This document shows positions 34,775-48,258 of a DNA stretch of 64,000 nt, in pieces. The position numbers and the translations under genes were made by a program. The number at the start of each line of letters is the position of its first letter. The first letter of the stretch is position 1. The stretch is from Brachycybe producta (Eukaryota > Arthropoda > Diplopoda > Playtdesmida > Andrognathidae): the NCBI GenBank assembly GCA_036925085.1, contig JAUPFP010000019.1, positions 192,001-256,000 on the forward strand, written 5' to 3'. The notes below the pieces were generated by a model. That model saw nothing but the letters and a program-made list of their open reading frames with translations. It had not been told where the DNA came from and made no database searches.

Positions 34775-35188
34775 GAATTTTGCTCCCGTCATTTATGACG
34801 CGTTACCCCACTAGTACTTTAATAACAAGCCATGTGAGTGGGTTTAAGGGGCAGCACTGCAACAGTGTTTTGGAACTGCACAAGTGTTTGAATGTCAATC
34901 GTATGCATAGTTAAAATGGTTTGTAACTAAGCAGAAACTTTATAATAGGAAGATTTAAACTTGTCGGTAATTTCCTGGTTTTCTTAGGGAACGATTACAT
35001 GGAAAACTGCGCAATTTTGGAATTCTTGAATCCCTGAAATGAAACCCATGAACTGATAAATGACACTCATGATTCTTTAATTCGTTTTCAATTTTGTTTT
35101 TTGTTTTTAATAAGTTTTATTATATTGAGTAGGTCCTAATGTCATTAATGCCACTCAAAAAAGAAATTTAAGTTAAAATATGGCTGCG
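34775..35188 (-). repeat. inverted copy of the right flank of duplication copy 2
   Basis: The reverse complement of 41576-41984, nearly base for base. Its inner end (35081-35188) is also the inverse of 34079-34190, so copy 1 ends in an inverted repeat around the (TA)n tract and spacer. Confidence 0.85.
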
Positions 35189-36600
35189 GCATACCTTACC
35201 TACACCTTACCTAACCTGATGAAACCAAACGTTACCTAATGAAACCTAACCGAACCTTACCTAATGAAACCTAACCGAACCTTACCTAATGAAACCTAAC
35301 CGAACCTTACCTAATGAAACCTAACCGAACCTTACCTAATGAAACCTAACCTAACCGAACCTTACCTAATAAAACCTAACCGAACCAAACCTTACCTAAC
35401 CTAAACGAACCTTACCTAACCTGATGAAACCAAACCTAACTGAACTTTACCTAATGAAACCTAACCAAACTTTACCTAATGAAATCTAACCAAACCTTAC
35501 CTAATGACACCTAATCTACCCAAACCGAACCTAACATAACCGAACCTTACCTAATAAAACCTAACCGAACCGTATCTAACTTAAACGAACCTTACCTAAC
35601 CTGATGAAACCGAACCTTACCGAATCTAACCAAACCTAAACTAAACTTAATGACTCATGTAGCTGTAGTGACTGTATTGATAATAAAAAGGCCTATATTT
35701 TTTGGTAGATGTAGTGACCCTCGGTAACGGTTGGGGGTCACTACAGCTACCAAGGCTCACAGGCGCTACTAGGGGAGAACTACAGGGTCACTACAGCTAC
35801 CAAAAAATAGGGGGACGAAATATAGACCTTTTTTATCACTTTCTCGTCACTACAGCTAAAAAAAATAACCCTTTCTCCCTAACCTAACTGAACCTTACCT
35901 AATGAAACCTTACCGAACCTTACCTAACTGAACCTTAACAATCCTAACCGAACCTTAACAATCCTAACCGAACCTTAACAATCCTAACCGAACCTTAACA
36001 ATCCTAACCAAACCTTAACGATCTTAACCGAACCTAACCGATCCTAACCAAACCTTACCGAAACTTACCATCCTAACCGAACATTACCGATAATAACCAA
36101 ACCTAACCGAACGAACATAATGAAACCTAACCGAACATAACGAAACCTAACCGAACATAATGAAACCTAACCGAACCGAATCTAATCTAAACTAAACGTA
36201 TTGATAAAAAAGGCCTATATTTTTTGGTAGCTGTAGTGACCCTTGGTAGCTGTAGTGAATCTTTTGATGAAAAAAAGGTCTATATATTTTTTTGGTAGCT
36301 GTAGTGACCCTGGTAGCTGTAGTGACCCTGGTAGCTGTAGTGAGCCTGGTAGCTGTAGTGACCCTGGTAGCTGTAGTGAGCCAGTCCCTCGGTAACTGTA
36401 GTGAGCCAGTCCCTATTTTTCATATTTAAAGTTCTTCTAAAATAAAAAAAATTATCAAGGTTGATCTTCATCGGCCCTCTTATTGTATTCGCCATTTGGA
36501 AACACCACACACTTGTACGAAGTAAATTCACAATACATGGTTTGATATTCATTTAGCACATGATTAATGTAGTTTACGAAAAACTATAGTACAATTTTTG

Positions 36601-36639
36601 TATAAATACTGGAGTTTCCTAACCGAAATTCATAATTCA
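36601..36639 (+). promoter_or_regulatory. TATA box and initiator of defensin copy 2
   Basis: TATAAATA at 36601-36608, inferred start at 36632, and TGGAGTTTCC at 36610-36619. Identical to copy 1 at these sites. Confidence 0.55.
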
Positions 36640-37077
36640 CTTTGAAGCCTATTTGCCAACACACAGAAAGGTAAAGTAAATTGCTAATATATACGAACAA
36701 CACGAAATATATGTTCTCTCCTGTACATTCGTATGGCATAAATATTCTTACTTTTTAACACGAAAATCGTATATAACGTAAAAATATTTTGTTTTCTTCC
36801 ATTTCGTATTAAGTAATGTGCTTGACAATGCTTAATGCTGCATGTGGACTTTTATGTCCCTCTGCCATAGGCCTATTTGGCTGCTAGCAGAGTAATTGTG
36901 ATTGTAATTGTAAGGTTCACTGTACGTTATTAAGATCCACAAAATTATTTTAAGAAGTTTCTAACTAATCAGCTAAAAACCAAACAATTTCTTTTAACTA
37001 CAACTCCTAGTCTAACTGGGACTCAACGAAAAATATTCATTTTATTTTTTCTTCCAGAAACATAATTTCTTTGAAGA

Positions 37078-38131
37078 ATGTTTGGACTTAAACTTTTCGT
37101 TGTTTTTCTGGTGATGGGGGCATTGATTGGACTTGTAACTTCACACGGTAAGTTAATTAATTTAAATAACTGAAAATGCAGATTTAAGTCTATGATTAAC
37201 TAATTTTTTTAAAAAATACATATTCCCAATTAGTCAATTTTATCAAAATATTAAATTTACAGGTTACGAGCCTACATGAGAAAACGTTATTTAAAGTAGG
37301 CCTAATTTCAAGTAATTGGATTTTAATTTAATAATAACAATTACAAAACAAAAATTTGGAAAAGTAACGTGGTAAATTAGTTTAGATTTACTTAAAAAAG
37401 TAATGCAAATCCATTGCAGTGGCTAATGCTATGACGCAAAAACGTTAAGAAAAACCTCAAATTGTTTTCAAAACTAGAATGGTAGAAGATTGTGTTAAAA
37501 GCTTTTTCATGGCAATGTCTTAAAAAAATAACGTTTTATGTATGGCAGCTTGAAAATGAAAAATTATTAGATTTTTCCATTGAGATTTCATAAAAACTAT
37601 TTTCGCTATTGTTCTTATTGTTTTGCCTGATAAACGTTCGCTTAGAAAATATAAAATTTTCTCAAAAACCACGGGTGGGGGAAGGGAGAAAAGAGACCTA
37701 CAGACTACCTAAATAAATACAGAGGCACACCATCTGGGAGGACAAAAACAAAATAAATATATACATAGCCACCTTTAACAAAAGAACCTAGGGAAATATT
37801 TGAGAGAAAAAAAATCCCTATGACATATAAGTAAGTTTGTAACCAGAGCCTTATGCTAGTATACTATCATTATAAAAGGTGCCGACTTTTTTGTATCTGG
37901 AGAGACTAACCACCTACCATGCTTCTACAAGTAGAAAATTGTGTCACTTTCGAATGCCCTCAGTTGTAATGCCGCCTAACAATAATGTTTCATCTACAAT
38001 TATTAGGAGAACCCTGTGAGCATCACAACCATAGAAAAGCTTGTCAAGATCACTGCATTGCAGAACAATATAAATACGGCGAGTGCATTAGCGACCCTTG
38101 GAAAGTATTAAGATGTGAGTGCAGTGGGTAA
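37078..38131 (+). CDS. CS-alpha-beta defensin-like secreted peptide, copy 2 (spliced)
   Basis: Coding exons are 37078-37147 and 38007-38131. Splice sites, phase and predicted 64-residue product are the same as in copy 1, with all six cysteines and the stop codon kept. The acceptor before the start codon reads TTTTTTCTTCCAG, one of the few differences from copy 1 (TTTTCTCTTCCAG). Promoter, introns and 3' region are duplicated too, so both copies could be expressed and would give the same peptide, raising dose rather than diversity. The upstream foldback has one 18-bp unit fewer. Confidence 0.85.
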
Positions 38132-39240
38132 GGAACCACCTACCAAGTCTACAACAACCAACGAATGACATCTTACCTTTCGACCGACTAAAAAGACCAC
38201 TTGAAAATGCAATTTAACATGAACCTAAACGTATGGAAAATGATTCATTTTTTGAAATCCTGTATTTTTCATACAAGAAATACAATGTTGTTAGTGTAGC
38301 CTATTATTGTGGCAAATGTGTTCATAATAGTTGATAATAATATATTACCATCATTTGGGGTAAACTTGTGTCACATTTCCATCTTTATAATCCAGGGCCG
38401 TGCGAAGGGTGGGGGGAGTGGAGAAGGGGGCACATGCCGCAGTTGCCATGATTAGGGGGCACCAAAATCGTCATCTTGTCCTAATTAAAATCTAAAATTT
38501 TTGAAAATAAATTTGAATATTAATGAAGTTAACATTTTTTTAGTTTTATATTGATTCTTTTTCTATAACTTGCTTGCATCACTAAAAAGTTATATAAAAT
38601 CAAACAAATAATTAAATTAGCTATCTCATAAATCAAATTTTAAAAATAGTGCCATGTGTTTACACATTTTACATGCGGAATTTAACAAAACTCGGAAACT
38701 TGATTACTCTACCTGGACTATCTGCTTGCCTCCGTGAAAGCAAGGAAGTCATCGATGTTCCCGGGGTTTACTCCCCGAGGGAGGAACTTTTTTACCCGTT
38801 TCTCAACTTATTACGACCATGACCAGTTTTGACCAAAGTGAACCCATTTTTGGCCACGGTTGCTCTAAATTGGGCCCGGGTTGCTGACGCACTCTGCCGG
38901 GTCCTAACCGACCAGGATCGGTCAGCATGGACTCATCGGTAAACTTGATGTAGTTAATGAATAAAACATTCTTCAGTCTCTGAGTTCTTTTTTATTCTGG
39001 CAATATTATATTATCTGTTTATAACCAATGACAACAATTCTAATTTGCTAAATCTTTATGAGAATTTTATGTAAAATAAACAAAAAATTATCAAATAAAA
39101 ATTTACTATTTCTTTGGGGGGGGGGGGGGGGGAAGAGCGCCATATTTAGACTTTGACCCGGGTGAAGCTTTTTCTTCACACAGCTCTGTTTTTGGATACT
39201 TTTATTCATATTTCATTCATGGCTTAGATCAGCTTCACAC

Positions 39241-39446
39241 ACAGGCAGTTAGAAATAGGAGAGAACTTCAATTGGCTCCACTCTTGTTATGACGATCGGC
39301 AACTTCTAATTGGTTGGTTATGTAGTCTGACGTCACATGCTCCGCCCTTTTTAACGTCAAACCACACAACAAACCAATTAGAAGTTGCCGGTCGTCATAA
39401 AAAGGGCGGAGCTAACTGAAGTTCTTCCCGATTTCTAAATGCCTGT
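39241..39446. mobile_element. Mutator-like palindromic MITE, copy E (duplicate of D)
   Basis: Same MITE and same GCTTCACAC flanks as 31744-31949. It was carried by the segmental duplication and is not an independent insertion. Confidence 0.88.
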
Positions 39447-39596
39447 GCTTCACACGAGTCACTGTGTCACTACTATTCAGTATCTAATTAGTAAAAATAA
39501 TTTTCCCCGGTCCTTAGGGGTAATAACTCAAAACTCGACTACATGTAAGAGCACAAACATATAAAAAGAATCGACTCTAGCATAGACTCTAAAGCG

Positions 39597-40021
39597 GCAG
39601 TCACACTAGGCTGGTTTACAAGCCGCTGGTTGCTGCTGGCTATTAGCAGCAACAGCAAGCAGCAGCTGCATTGGGTTCACACTTGTCCAGTCACTGCAGG
39701 TATTAGCAGTGCAAGTCATCCAATCACCGTCTTGCAAAAACGCAAACTCTAACAACAACCAACCCAAGCAGTGGAGTTTCAACTACCACTAGTGCCACTA
39801 CTAGCAACAAAAAGTTCACACTAGATGGCAGCAGCAGGAAGGGAGTCACATGACCAGCTGGTAGCTGCTAAAGTTGGACATGTCCAACTTCACCAGCCGC
39901 TGTTAAAATCACTAGCCCGCTGGAGAAAGCAGCTGCTGGTAGCAGTTCAGACTATGCTGCTAGAGCGCTACAACCAGCCAACAGCAACCAGCGGCTGGGA
40001 AACCAGCCTAGTGTGACTGCG
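39597..40021. mobile_element. foldback element, duplicate of 32100-32524
   Basis: Same CAGTCACACTAGGCTGG ends. A substitution pair near 39916 distinguishes it from copy 1. Confidence 0.65.
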
Positions 40022-40385
40022 GCATAACTGCGACTTCAGAATCGCATTAAAAGCACATATAGTGGAGAATCGCCTCTCTATGTTTCTTTCAGGAAAGGAA
40101 AAGAGAACAATCGAAATAAAAACTAGATAAATTGCAAATCTCGAATCTCTCAAATCCTTCATATAAGAATTCTATACTGTATTATCCGTGTACCACAGAA
40201 TCTAATTTTAAAACTAATTTTACCAAAGTTTCTAACAGTTTTTTTTAGGTTAGGATTCGAAAGATCCGAAACACGAAAAACACGGGAAGATTCGAGTTTT
40301 CGAATCTCGAATATTTTTCAAGATTCGCGGGATTAGAATGTCCCATTTGTGGTATAACATATAGTAAAATACAAATTGTATAATA

Positions 40386-40877
40386 GAGAGTTAGCGAAAT
40401 TTCGTACGAAATAAATTTATTTACGAAATCCATTATTTTGACGTCATTTCCGGATGATTTCGGTACAACACAACGATTTCGTACGAAATGAGGCATTTCT
40501 TTACGAAATTCTAAAATTATATTTCGTAGAAACGAAATAAACGCGCATGCGCAGAAGCGGTTTAACACCGTTTGAGAAGCATGAAAACAACAGCATTTTC
40601 CCACCACTTCGATGGAAAACGACGTCGTTTTAAAAAGAATAACCAACCCTACGTGCCCTAAGTGCAAAGAACAATAAAAATTAAAAAATCTACGTTTAGC
40701 GGCGATTAATTAGTCAAAAATGACCACACAAATCGCCGGAGAACGTGAATGATTTTGTTTTCGTTTTCGGATTGCTTCGCTAACTAAAATTACGAAATTG
40801 AAACAAAAACGAAATCACTTAATTTAAATATATAAATTTCGTGAAACTTAATTTCGTACGAAATTTCGCTAACTCTC
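40386..40877. mobile_element. TA-target foldback MITE, duplicate of 32889-33380
   Basis: Identical ends and TA flanks; part of the segmental duplication. Confidence 0.75.
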
Positions 40878-41984
40878 TAATGTATATAGGATATAAATTT
40901 TGTACAGATTACAAATAGGTCTTAAAAACAATTTTGGGAGGGGTCCTGCACCCTATGGACCACCCCCAATGCTACGTGCCTGTCCTAAATTAACGAATTT
41001 ACTAAATAGCAGGATGAATGATATGAATAAAATAGAATGAATATATTTCGTCAACTACTTTATTAAGAATTGGGTTACCTTCATAGGAAAACCCACGTAC
41101 AACCTGTGTATGTTTTCGCTTAACGTTTGTCCAATTTTCATTGGCTGACAGGAAGATGATTTAAAGTAAGGTGTCAATATCGACCTACGTGCCAAAAATT
41201 GACTTGTTCGGAAAATTGTTAAGGCCAAACCCTAAAGTTAACGGGCTACTATGCCACCTGGTATTACACGCTCACATGTGACGAAAGAAAAACTTACACA
41301 AAACGTATAAAATAACAAATGTCTACCTCTACCCAGGTGTTTAATAGGGTTGAGGGATAAACTGTTGGCTTATGTATAAATAAAGGGAAATATATAATAA
41401 TCCTGTATTAAACTAGTTACATCTTTAACATTTTTTTTACAAAAATTATTCTATTTTTAAATTCTAGTCAAGATCCCTAATTAATATTATTATCTACAAA
41501 ATAGTTACTAATGGAAAAGCTAAAATTTAGGAGAAATATTCATTAAACTTTAAAAAAAAAATGAATTTGGCGCAGCCATATTTTAACTTAAATTTCTTTT
41601 TTGAGTGGCATTAATGACATTAGGACCTACTCAATATAATAAAACTTATTAAAAACAAAAAACAAAATTGAAAACGAATTAAAGAATCATGAGTGTCATT
41701 TATCAGTTCATGGGTTTCATTTCAGGGATTCAAGAATTCCAAAATTGCGCAGTTTTCCATGTAATCGTTCCCTAAGAAAACCAGGAAATTACCGACAAGT
41801 TTAAATCTTCCTATTATAAAGTTTCTGCTTAGTTACAAACCATTTTAACTATGCATACGATTGACATTCAAACACTTGTGCAGTTCCAAAACACTGTTGC
41901 AGTGCTGCCCCTTAAACCCACTCACATGGCTTGTTATTAAAGTACTAGTGGGGTAACCCGTCATAAATGACGGGAGCAAAATTC

Positions 41985-42075
41985 ACAGGCAATTGTGCCC
42001 AGCATTAGAATTTCTTTTGCTCCGCCCTTTTATGGCGTCAGACCAAGTAACAAACCAAATAGAAATTGATGACGT
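41985..42075 (+). mobile_element. second MITE family, truncated copy
   Basis: It starts ACAGGCAATTGTGCCCAGCA and contains GACCAAGTAACAAACCAAAT. The right arm is lost after about 42068. Confidence 0.55.
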
Positions 42076-43078
<1,003 letters not shown>

Positions 43079-43838
43079 AGAGGCATCACAAAATTACTTC
43101 GAAAAATCTCCACAAAGAGCGCTAGCATCGTTTTTCTATTGAGCCCATAGACTCAATGTTAAAGAAACGTTACTTTTTAAAATAAACAGTCGCGGCAAAA
43201 TGTTTATTTTTCATATTTAAAGTTGTCCAATATTAAGTTTTCAAAATTCAATGTTCACCTTAAATATATGCTGATCGAGTAATATAATGACAAAAAATTG
43301 GTAAGTGTATTTCTATTTTTTAAAAAGTATTTCAAAATCACGAATTTCTAACTCTTTATGTTAAACTCAATTGAGTACGCGCGCTCGTAATAAAAAAACA
43401 TCCATTAAAATGCTCCTAAAATACGTAAAAATTATGTTAAAAAACTTATAAAACTGAAATTAAAAAAATTTTTTAAGTTATTTTAGGTATTTTTACGAGC
43501 ATTTTAATGAATGTTTTTGCTTACGAGCACGTACTCAATGGAGTTTCACATAAGAGTTCGAAATTCGCTATTTTGAAATTAGTATCTTTTTTAAAAAGAA
43601 CCGCACTTACCAATTTTTTGTCATTCTATCACTCGATCAGCATAATACTTAAGGTGCACATTGCACTTTGAAAACTTAATATTGGACAACTTTAAATATG
43701 AAAAATAAACATAATGCCGCGATTGCGTATTTTAAAAATGAACATTTTTTCTTTAACATTGGATCTATGGACTCAATAGAAAAACAATGCTACCGCTCTT
43801 TGTGGAGATTTTTCAAAGTAATTTTACGATGTAGCCTT
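43079..43838. mobile_element. TTAA-target foldback element, copy 2
   Basis: GAGGCATCACAAAATTACTT at the left, the inverse ending GATGTAGCC at the right, followed by TTAA. The left TTAA is degenerate. The arms match 14874-15526. Confidence 0.65.
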
Positions 43839-44915
43839 AAGAGGCCAATCGGTGGGTCGTGATTATTTTTAGACATTACAAGTAAAACACTAATAACATG
43901 CACGACATTAAGACCGAGTACACACGATAAATTCTGCAATGACACATGTTCCTAAGCCTATTTTTTCTCCTTAATTTTTTACTCTTATTTTTTTTTATCA
44001 TTGCAAAGTAGTGCGATTGGAACAAATGCGTTATGTTCCCACTGACCAGCCAGAATTGACCCCCCCCCCCCCCCCCTGTGCCCAGCTTAACAAACAAGAA
44101 AAAAAAAGTCTAGTGTAATAAAAAGGTAGAAATGTATCTTCCAAGAACATCATCATATGCGTTACAGACAAAATAAGTTATTTTTAAGATTATATAAATT
44201 ATGAAACCAGTCATTTTGGGCATATAATTATAAAGTTAGTCTGACTAGACCACAAGGAGCTAAAACATTAAAAATGATTTAACTACAATAATTAAACGCA
44301 ATTTAGAAAAGAAAAAGAAGCTGTTGAACTCATTTGTGGCAAAACAGAAGATAGAAATTTAGTGCTAAATAAATTATTAAAACAAATTAAACCTGTCAAA
44401 GGGGTTTCACACACTAAACGGACTCAGTTAGTCGAAATTAAGAAGAAAATATGAAGAAGAAAAAAAACATTAATTTTTAAAAATGAAAACAATTTTTATT
44501 ATTATAGATTCTCGCTGAATTCATTAATAATAAAATTGATTACCTGACATTTTTTTCAAGTTTGCAATCACAATTTCATATTAAATTAACAGTGGTGTTT
44601 CGTACCTAATAAAAAAAATTCAGTTGTAAAAAACTTGACTACATGTATATATTTTGAAAATTGAAATTTTTGAATCCACCGTGACAAGCTATTTAGTTCC
44701 TTTAGGTAAATCAATAACGAACTTTTGTTTGTCTGTAAAGTGTTGTTACGCCATCTAGTGTTATAATATGAAAATCTATAAAATCCGACAACAATTCAAA
44801 TGATAAAACATTAACAAGTAAATAAAAAAAACTACGTTTTTTGGTACAAGCTTTTATTTCTACTAAGACATGTTTTTTTGTTTTGGGGTTTTCGTTGAAA
44901 AGTGCGTTATTTAAG
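43839..44915. other. gene-free stretch
   Basis: AT-rich; a C run is at 44060-44077. No gene seen. Confidence 0.6.
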
Positions 44916-45121
44916 ACAGGCATTTAGAAATCGGGACGAACACAAGTTGGCTCGACCCTTTTTATGACGACCGGCAACTTCTAATTGGTTTGTTGTGTGG
45001 TTCGACGTTGAAAAGGGTGGAGCATGTGACGTCAGACTACATAAAAAACCAATTAGAAGTTGCGTTCGTTTATAAAAAGGGCGGAGCCAACTTGTGTTCG
45101 TTCCGATTTCTAAATGCCTGT
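44916..45121. mobile_element. Mutator-like palindromic MITE, copy F (perfect 10-bp duplication)
   Basis: ACAGGCATTTAGAAATCGGG...GCCTGT, flanked by identical GTTATTTAAG (44906-44915, 45122-45131). The 9-10 bp range across copies fits Mutator-like elements. Confidence 0.87.
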
Positions 45122-45131
45122 GTTATTTAAG

Positions 45132-46530
45132 GTACCCTCCTCCTATAACGGATCGGATTGTGGACAGGACATTTGAGGATCCGTCGAAATTTGACAGATT
45201 AACAGGTAGCACTAGTAGAGGCTGCAGCGTACAAAATTTCTACTGTCTCTAGGTTATGGGGGAAGTTGGTTAAACTACGAGAAATACAAGTCCACCATGC
45301 AAAAAGGACAACGGTCATGTCAACTTAAATAAAAGCTTGTAATAAAATAAATTAATAAATTTTGTTGGTGAACTCGCTGGAAGGGCATTTTCCTCAAAGT
45401 ATCACCATAGATAAAGTATAAAAGTTCGGACACACAAGACCGGGCTGAGACATGGCCAGAAAGATGGTTGCGCTGTGGCCCAGTCTCGTTCCTGTAATAT
45501 GGAAACCACACTTGTCCATGGAAACACTCGATGAGCTTTCAGTCTGCTTCGAGATCTTGACGTGGCGTGGTATTTCTTTTAAGTTGAATATAAACGGCTG
45601 CACACCGAGAGCCAACAGTCACCGGGAAAAAGTAAACATGACAATATCAAGTGCCAGAGCACTGTCCTATCATGGCACAATGGCAAATTTCCAGTCCTGA
45701 CTCAGGCCGGACATGTGTTTCCCGATCTTACAGGACTACAATCTGAGGAGGTGTGGCTTTAAACTTTGTGATCATTTATAGGCCATGTCCCATAGGTGTA
45801 CGTCACTAAATTAGAGATCAGGCGATGGGATGACATGGAAATATTCAGTTAATTTTAATTTCTCTGATTTTAAATTGTATTTTCTAATTAAATTTTTTAT
45901 TTCCTAAAAATCTAGAGTTTCCCGGTTTCTCTTTAACTGGGGTGCCCTGAATATAAGTCTAAAGCTAATATCTACCTGTCTCAATGCTGCAATTCATGAA
46001 AATTAAAAATACTTTAAGTATATGGTATACCAGTATACTTTGAGCTTCGCCTTGGAACGATTACACCTCGGGTAGCCTCCCGCCTCCCATTGATACACAC
46101 AACATCAAACATTTCATCAAACGAATTAAATGTTTAAATAGGCATCTTAAAGACGTTTTATAAAGTCCCATGGTGTTTTCTGCAGCTCTGCAGTTTCGGT
46201 ATTTTGTGAATTTTAGGGAGACCCTTCAACCTTAGACTATTACGTTCCTGGACTGGCAACTTCCTATCTTCTCTATGTTAAGGCTTTGAATGACTGCTGT
46301 AAGGCGGAAGTGCTAGCCGCAACGAGGCCAGCTTCATCTGGTGGTATTATCTTTATGTGAAGTCTCGTTTTTTTTCTCTTAGACTATTACCATCCGGTAG
46401 GTAAATAGTCTAAGATATAACTACCCTCAATAGCTACAAAAGGATCTCGTCCTAAACGAGACATCAGTTCGAAATTTTAATTTATCATATTCCCGATACT
46501 GGCGCTGTTTCTAAAACGAAGCCGCATATT
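45132..46530. other. gene-free stretch
   Basis: Less AT-rich at 45420-45720, with overlapping frames on both strands (73 and 82 codons), none with a recognisable domain. It could be an eroded element or exon. An 11-bp hairpin stem (CTTAGACTATT) is at 46378-46415. Confidence 0.4.
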
Positions 46531-47615
46531 CAATTCAATTCAATTCAATTAAATACACCTGCAATCAGCTCGACAGCCATGTGGCAGGGAAGGATTGCTC
46601 CCAATCACGACTGATTGTCATTATTTAAAAATAAGACATCATCATGAAATTGAAATCGTCCTAACAAAGAACTATTCACAGGAAGAGAATTCCATAGTCT
46701 AATAACATTAGGAAGAAAAGACCAAAAATATGCAACAGTTCTAGCCATTAATTCTTTGAAAGTTTTTGAATGCCGAAATGTACCTTTATGAGGATTTCTA
46801 GTTAGTAAAACTATTAAGCAGGGTAATGTTATCACAAGACAGCAAACGTCCCAGAAGAGCAAGGCTTTGCTCATTTCTTCGGCCTGCTAATGATTCCCAT
46901 TCTAGCTCTTGGAGCATAGATGATACGCTGTCAGTATACGCATACCGTTCCTTTACAAATCTTGCAGCCCTACGCTGCACCATTTCTATTTCTTGTTTTA
47001 GATTATTTCTAAATGGGTTCCAAATTAGGGAACAATATTCTAAGATAGGTCTAACTAGGGTTAAGTAACAGACCTTCTTTACAATGTTTAAGGGTGGGTT
47101 GGACAAACCGCAGCCTTTGATTAGCTTTGGCAACTGCTTTGGTTATATGATCTTTCCAAAGCATGTCCTTGGACAAGGTTAAGCCAAGATATTTGAAGGT
47201 ATCAACATGGGTTAGCTGAACATCTCCCATTGTGTAATCTGCCATGAACGATTCTCGCTTTCGGGAAACTCGCACACTGCATTTACTCCTATTCAGTTGT
47301 AAATGCCACTCAGATCACCACTCTTCAACACTGTCTAGATCTCTTTGGAGGACTTCACTATCCTCATTATCCCTAATCCTCCTGTAAACAACAGCATCAT
47401 CTGCAAACAAACGCATCGTACTGTTGCATCTGTCTGCCAGATCGTTTATGAACAGAAGGACAAGCAGTGGTCCAAGAATGCTACCCTGAGGTACACCAGA
47501 TGTTACTTTAGCCCAGTCTCACATAGCACCATCAAACTGGACTCGCTGTTGTCTATTTGATAAGAATGATGATGTCCACGAAATTACTTGTTAAAATGTG
47601 TTAACTTGAGAAACC
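46531..47615 (-). mobile_element. 5'-truncated non-LTR retrotransposon (CR1/L2/Jockey type)
   Basis: On the minus strand the reading begins inside the reverse transcriptase (WTSSFLSNRQQRVQFDG), continues through SGVPQGSILGPLL and catalytic FADD (about 47393-47406), then YLGLTLSKDMLWKDHI, LVRPILEYCSLIWNPF, QRRAARFV and a C-terminal FLPNVIRLWNSLP. The order and motifs fit the Jockey/CR1/L2 group. At least two in-frame stops (one in EEW-stop-SEW) and a frame change near 46800-46870 show it is dead. A short GAATT tandem tail (46531-46552) marks the 3' end. The 5' end is cut at about 47615 and the N-terminal endonuclease is absent. Confidence 0.85.
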
Positions 47616-47639
47616 TTCTCAAAACCCTACACATAAAAA

Positions 47640-48258
47640 TGTGAGCAAACGGTTTGGTAGCTCGTTTCTTCCCTCAATCGTGTGGTAGCCACACGAGGAA
47701 TATTGGAGGTACCGAAATAGACGGATGGTGATGGATTGTAGACGTCCTCCTGAGTAGGGGCGAAATCTCTCAGAAGGAGGGCGACCATCCATTTCTGATC
47801 GCCCTTCTTTTCTTTTATTCCATGAAGACTTGCTCCATAAGGGATCCATATGTCTTCTTGCACTATGGTGTCTCTGGCCTGTTTAGAGAAGGGTTAGTTT
47901 CCAACATTGAGACAACGCAGTTTCTTATTATAAACACTTCATTCAATCTTGTACAGAAACGTTAGATACACAAGAATGAACGTTGATAATCAAAGGTGTA
48001 TCCACGTGCCCTGATGTGATACTGATAGAATCGACGTAGTACAAAAAGTTGAGCAAAAGAGAAGACATCGAATAAAGAGAAACATTTTCCTTTTACTATC
48101 TGTGTACACCTATGAGGTGTAACCAGGTCCAAGTGACCATAGTCCCAACAATATTACTCTGCCTATCGGACCTAAATATAGAGAGAGGAATGGACAGAGA
48201 TGACTAACGCACACCCAGGCTAGCATTCTGGCGGGATCGTGACTCAGGGGGTGTTACA
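47640..48258 (-). mobile_element. solo LTR (fossil), TGTAACACCC family
   Basis: The minus strand runs TGTAACACCC...GCTCACA, with flanks AAAAA and AAAAG as a near target duplication. It is adjacent to the truncated end of the LINE. Confidence 0.65.

Larger units (their letters stand above)
35204..41690. repeat. segmental duplication, copy 2 (about 6.5 kb)
   Basis: Matches 27709-34190. It starts inside the telomere-like satellite and lacks most of foldback unit 1's left arm. The satellite parts here are 35204-35650 and 35880-36195; the 18-bp arm array is 36290-36410. Confidence 0.9.

Noticed and set aside
27709-41690. Treating the two defensin copies as diverged paralogues
   Set aside because: The predicted peptides are the same and the flanking DNA is almost identical, so they are recent duplicates or haplotypes, not functionally diverged genes.
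45394-45700. Overlapping frames on both strands in a less AT-rich patch
   Set aside because: Neither strand shows a known domain or splice signals strong enough to support an exon.
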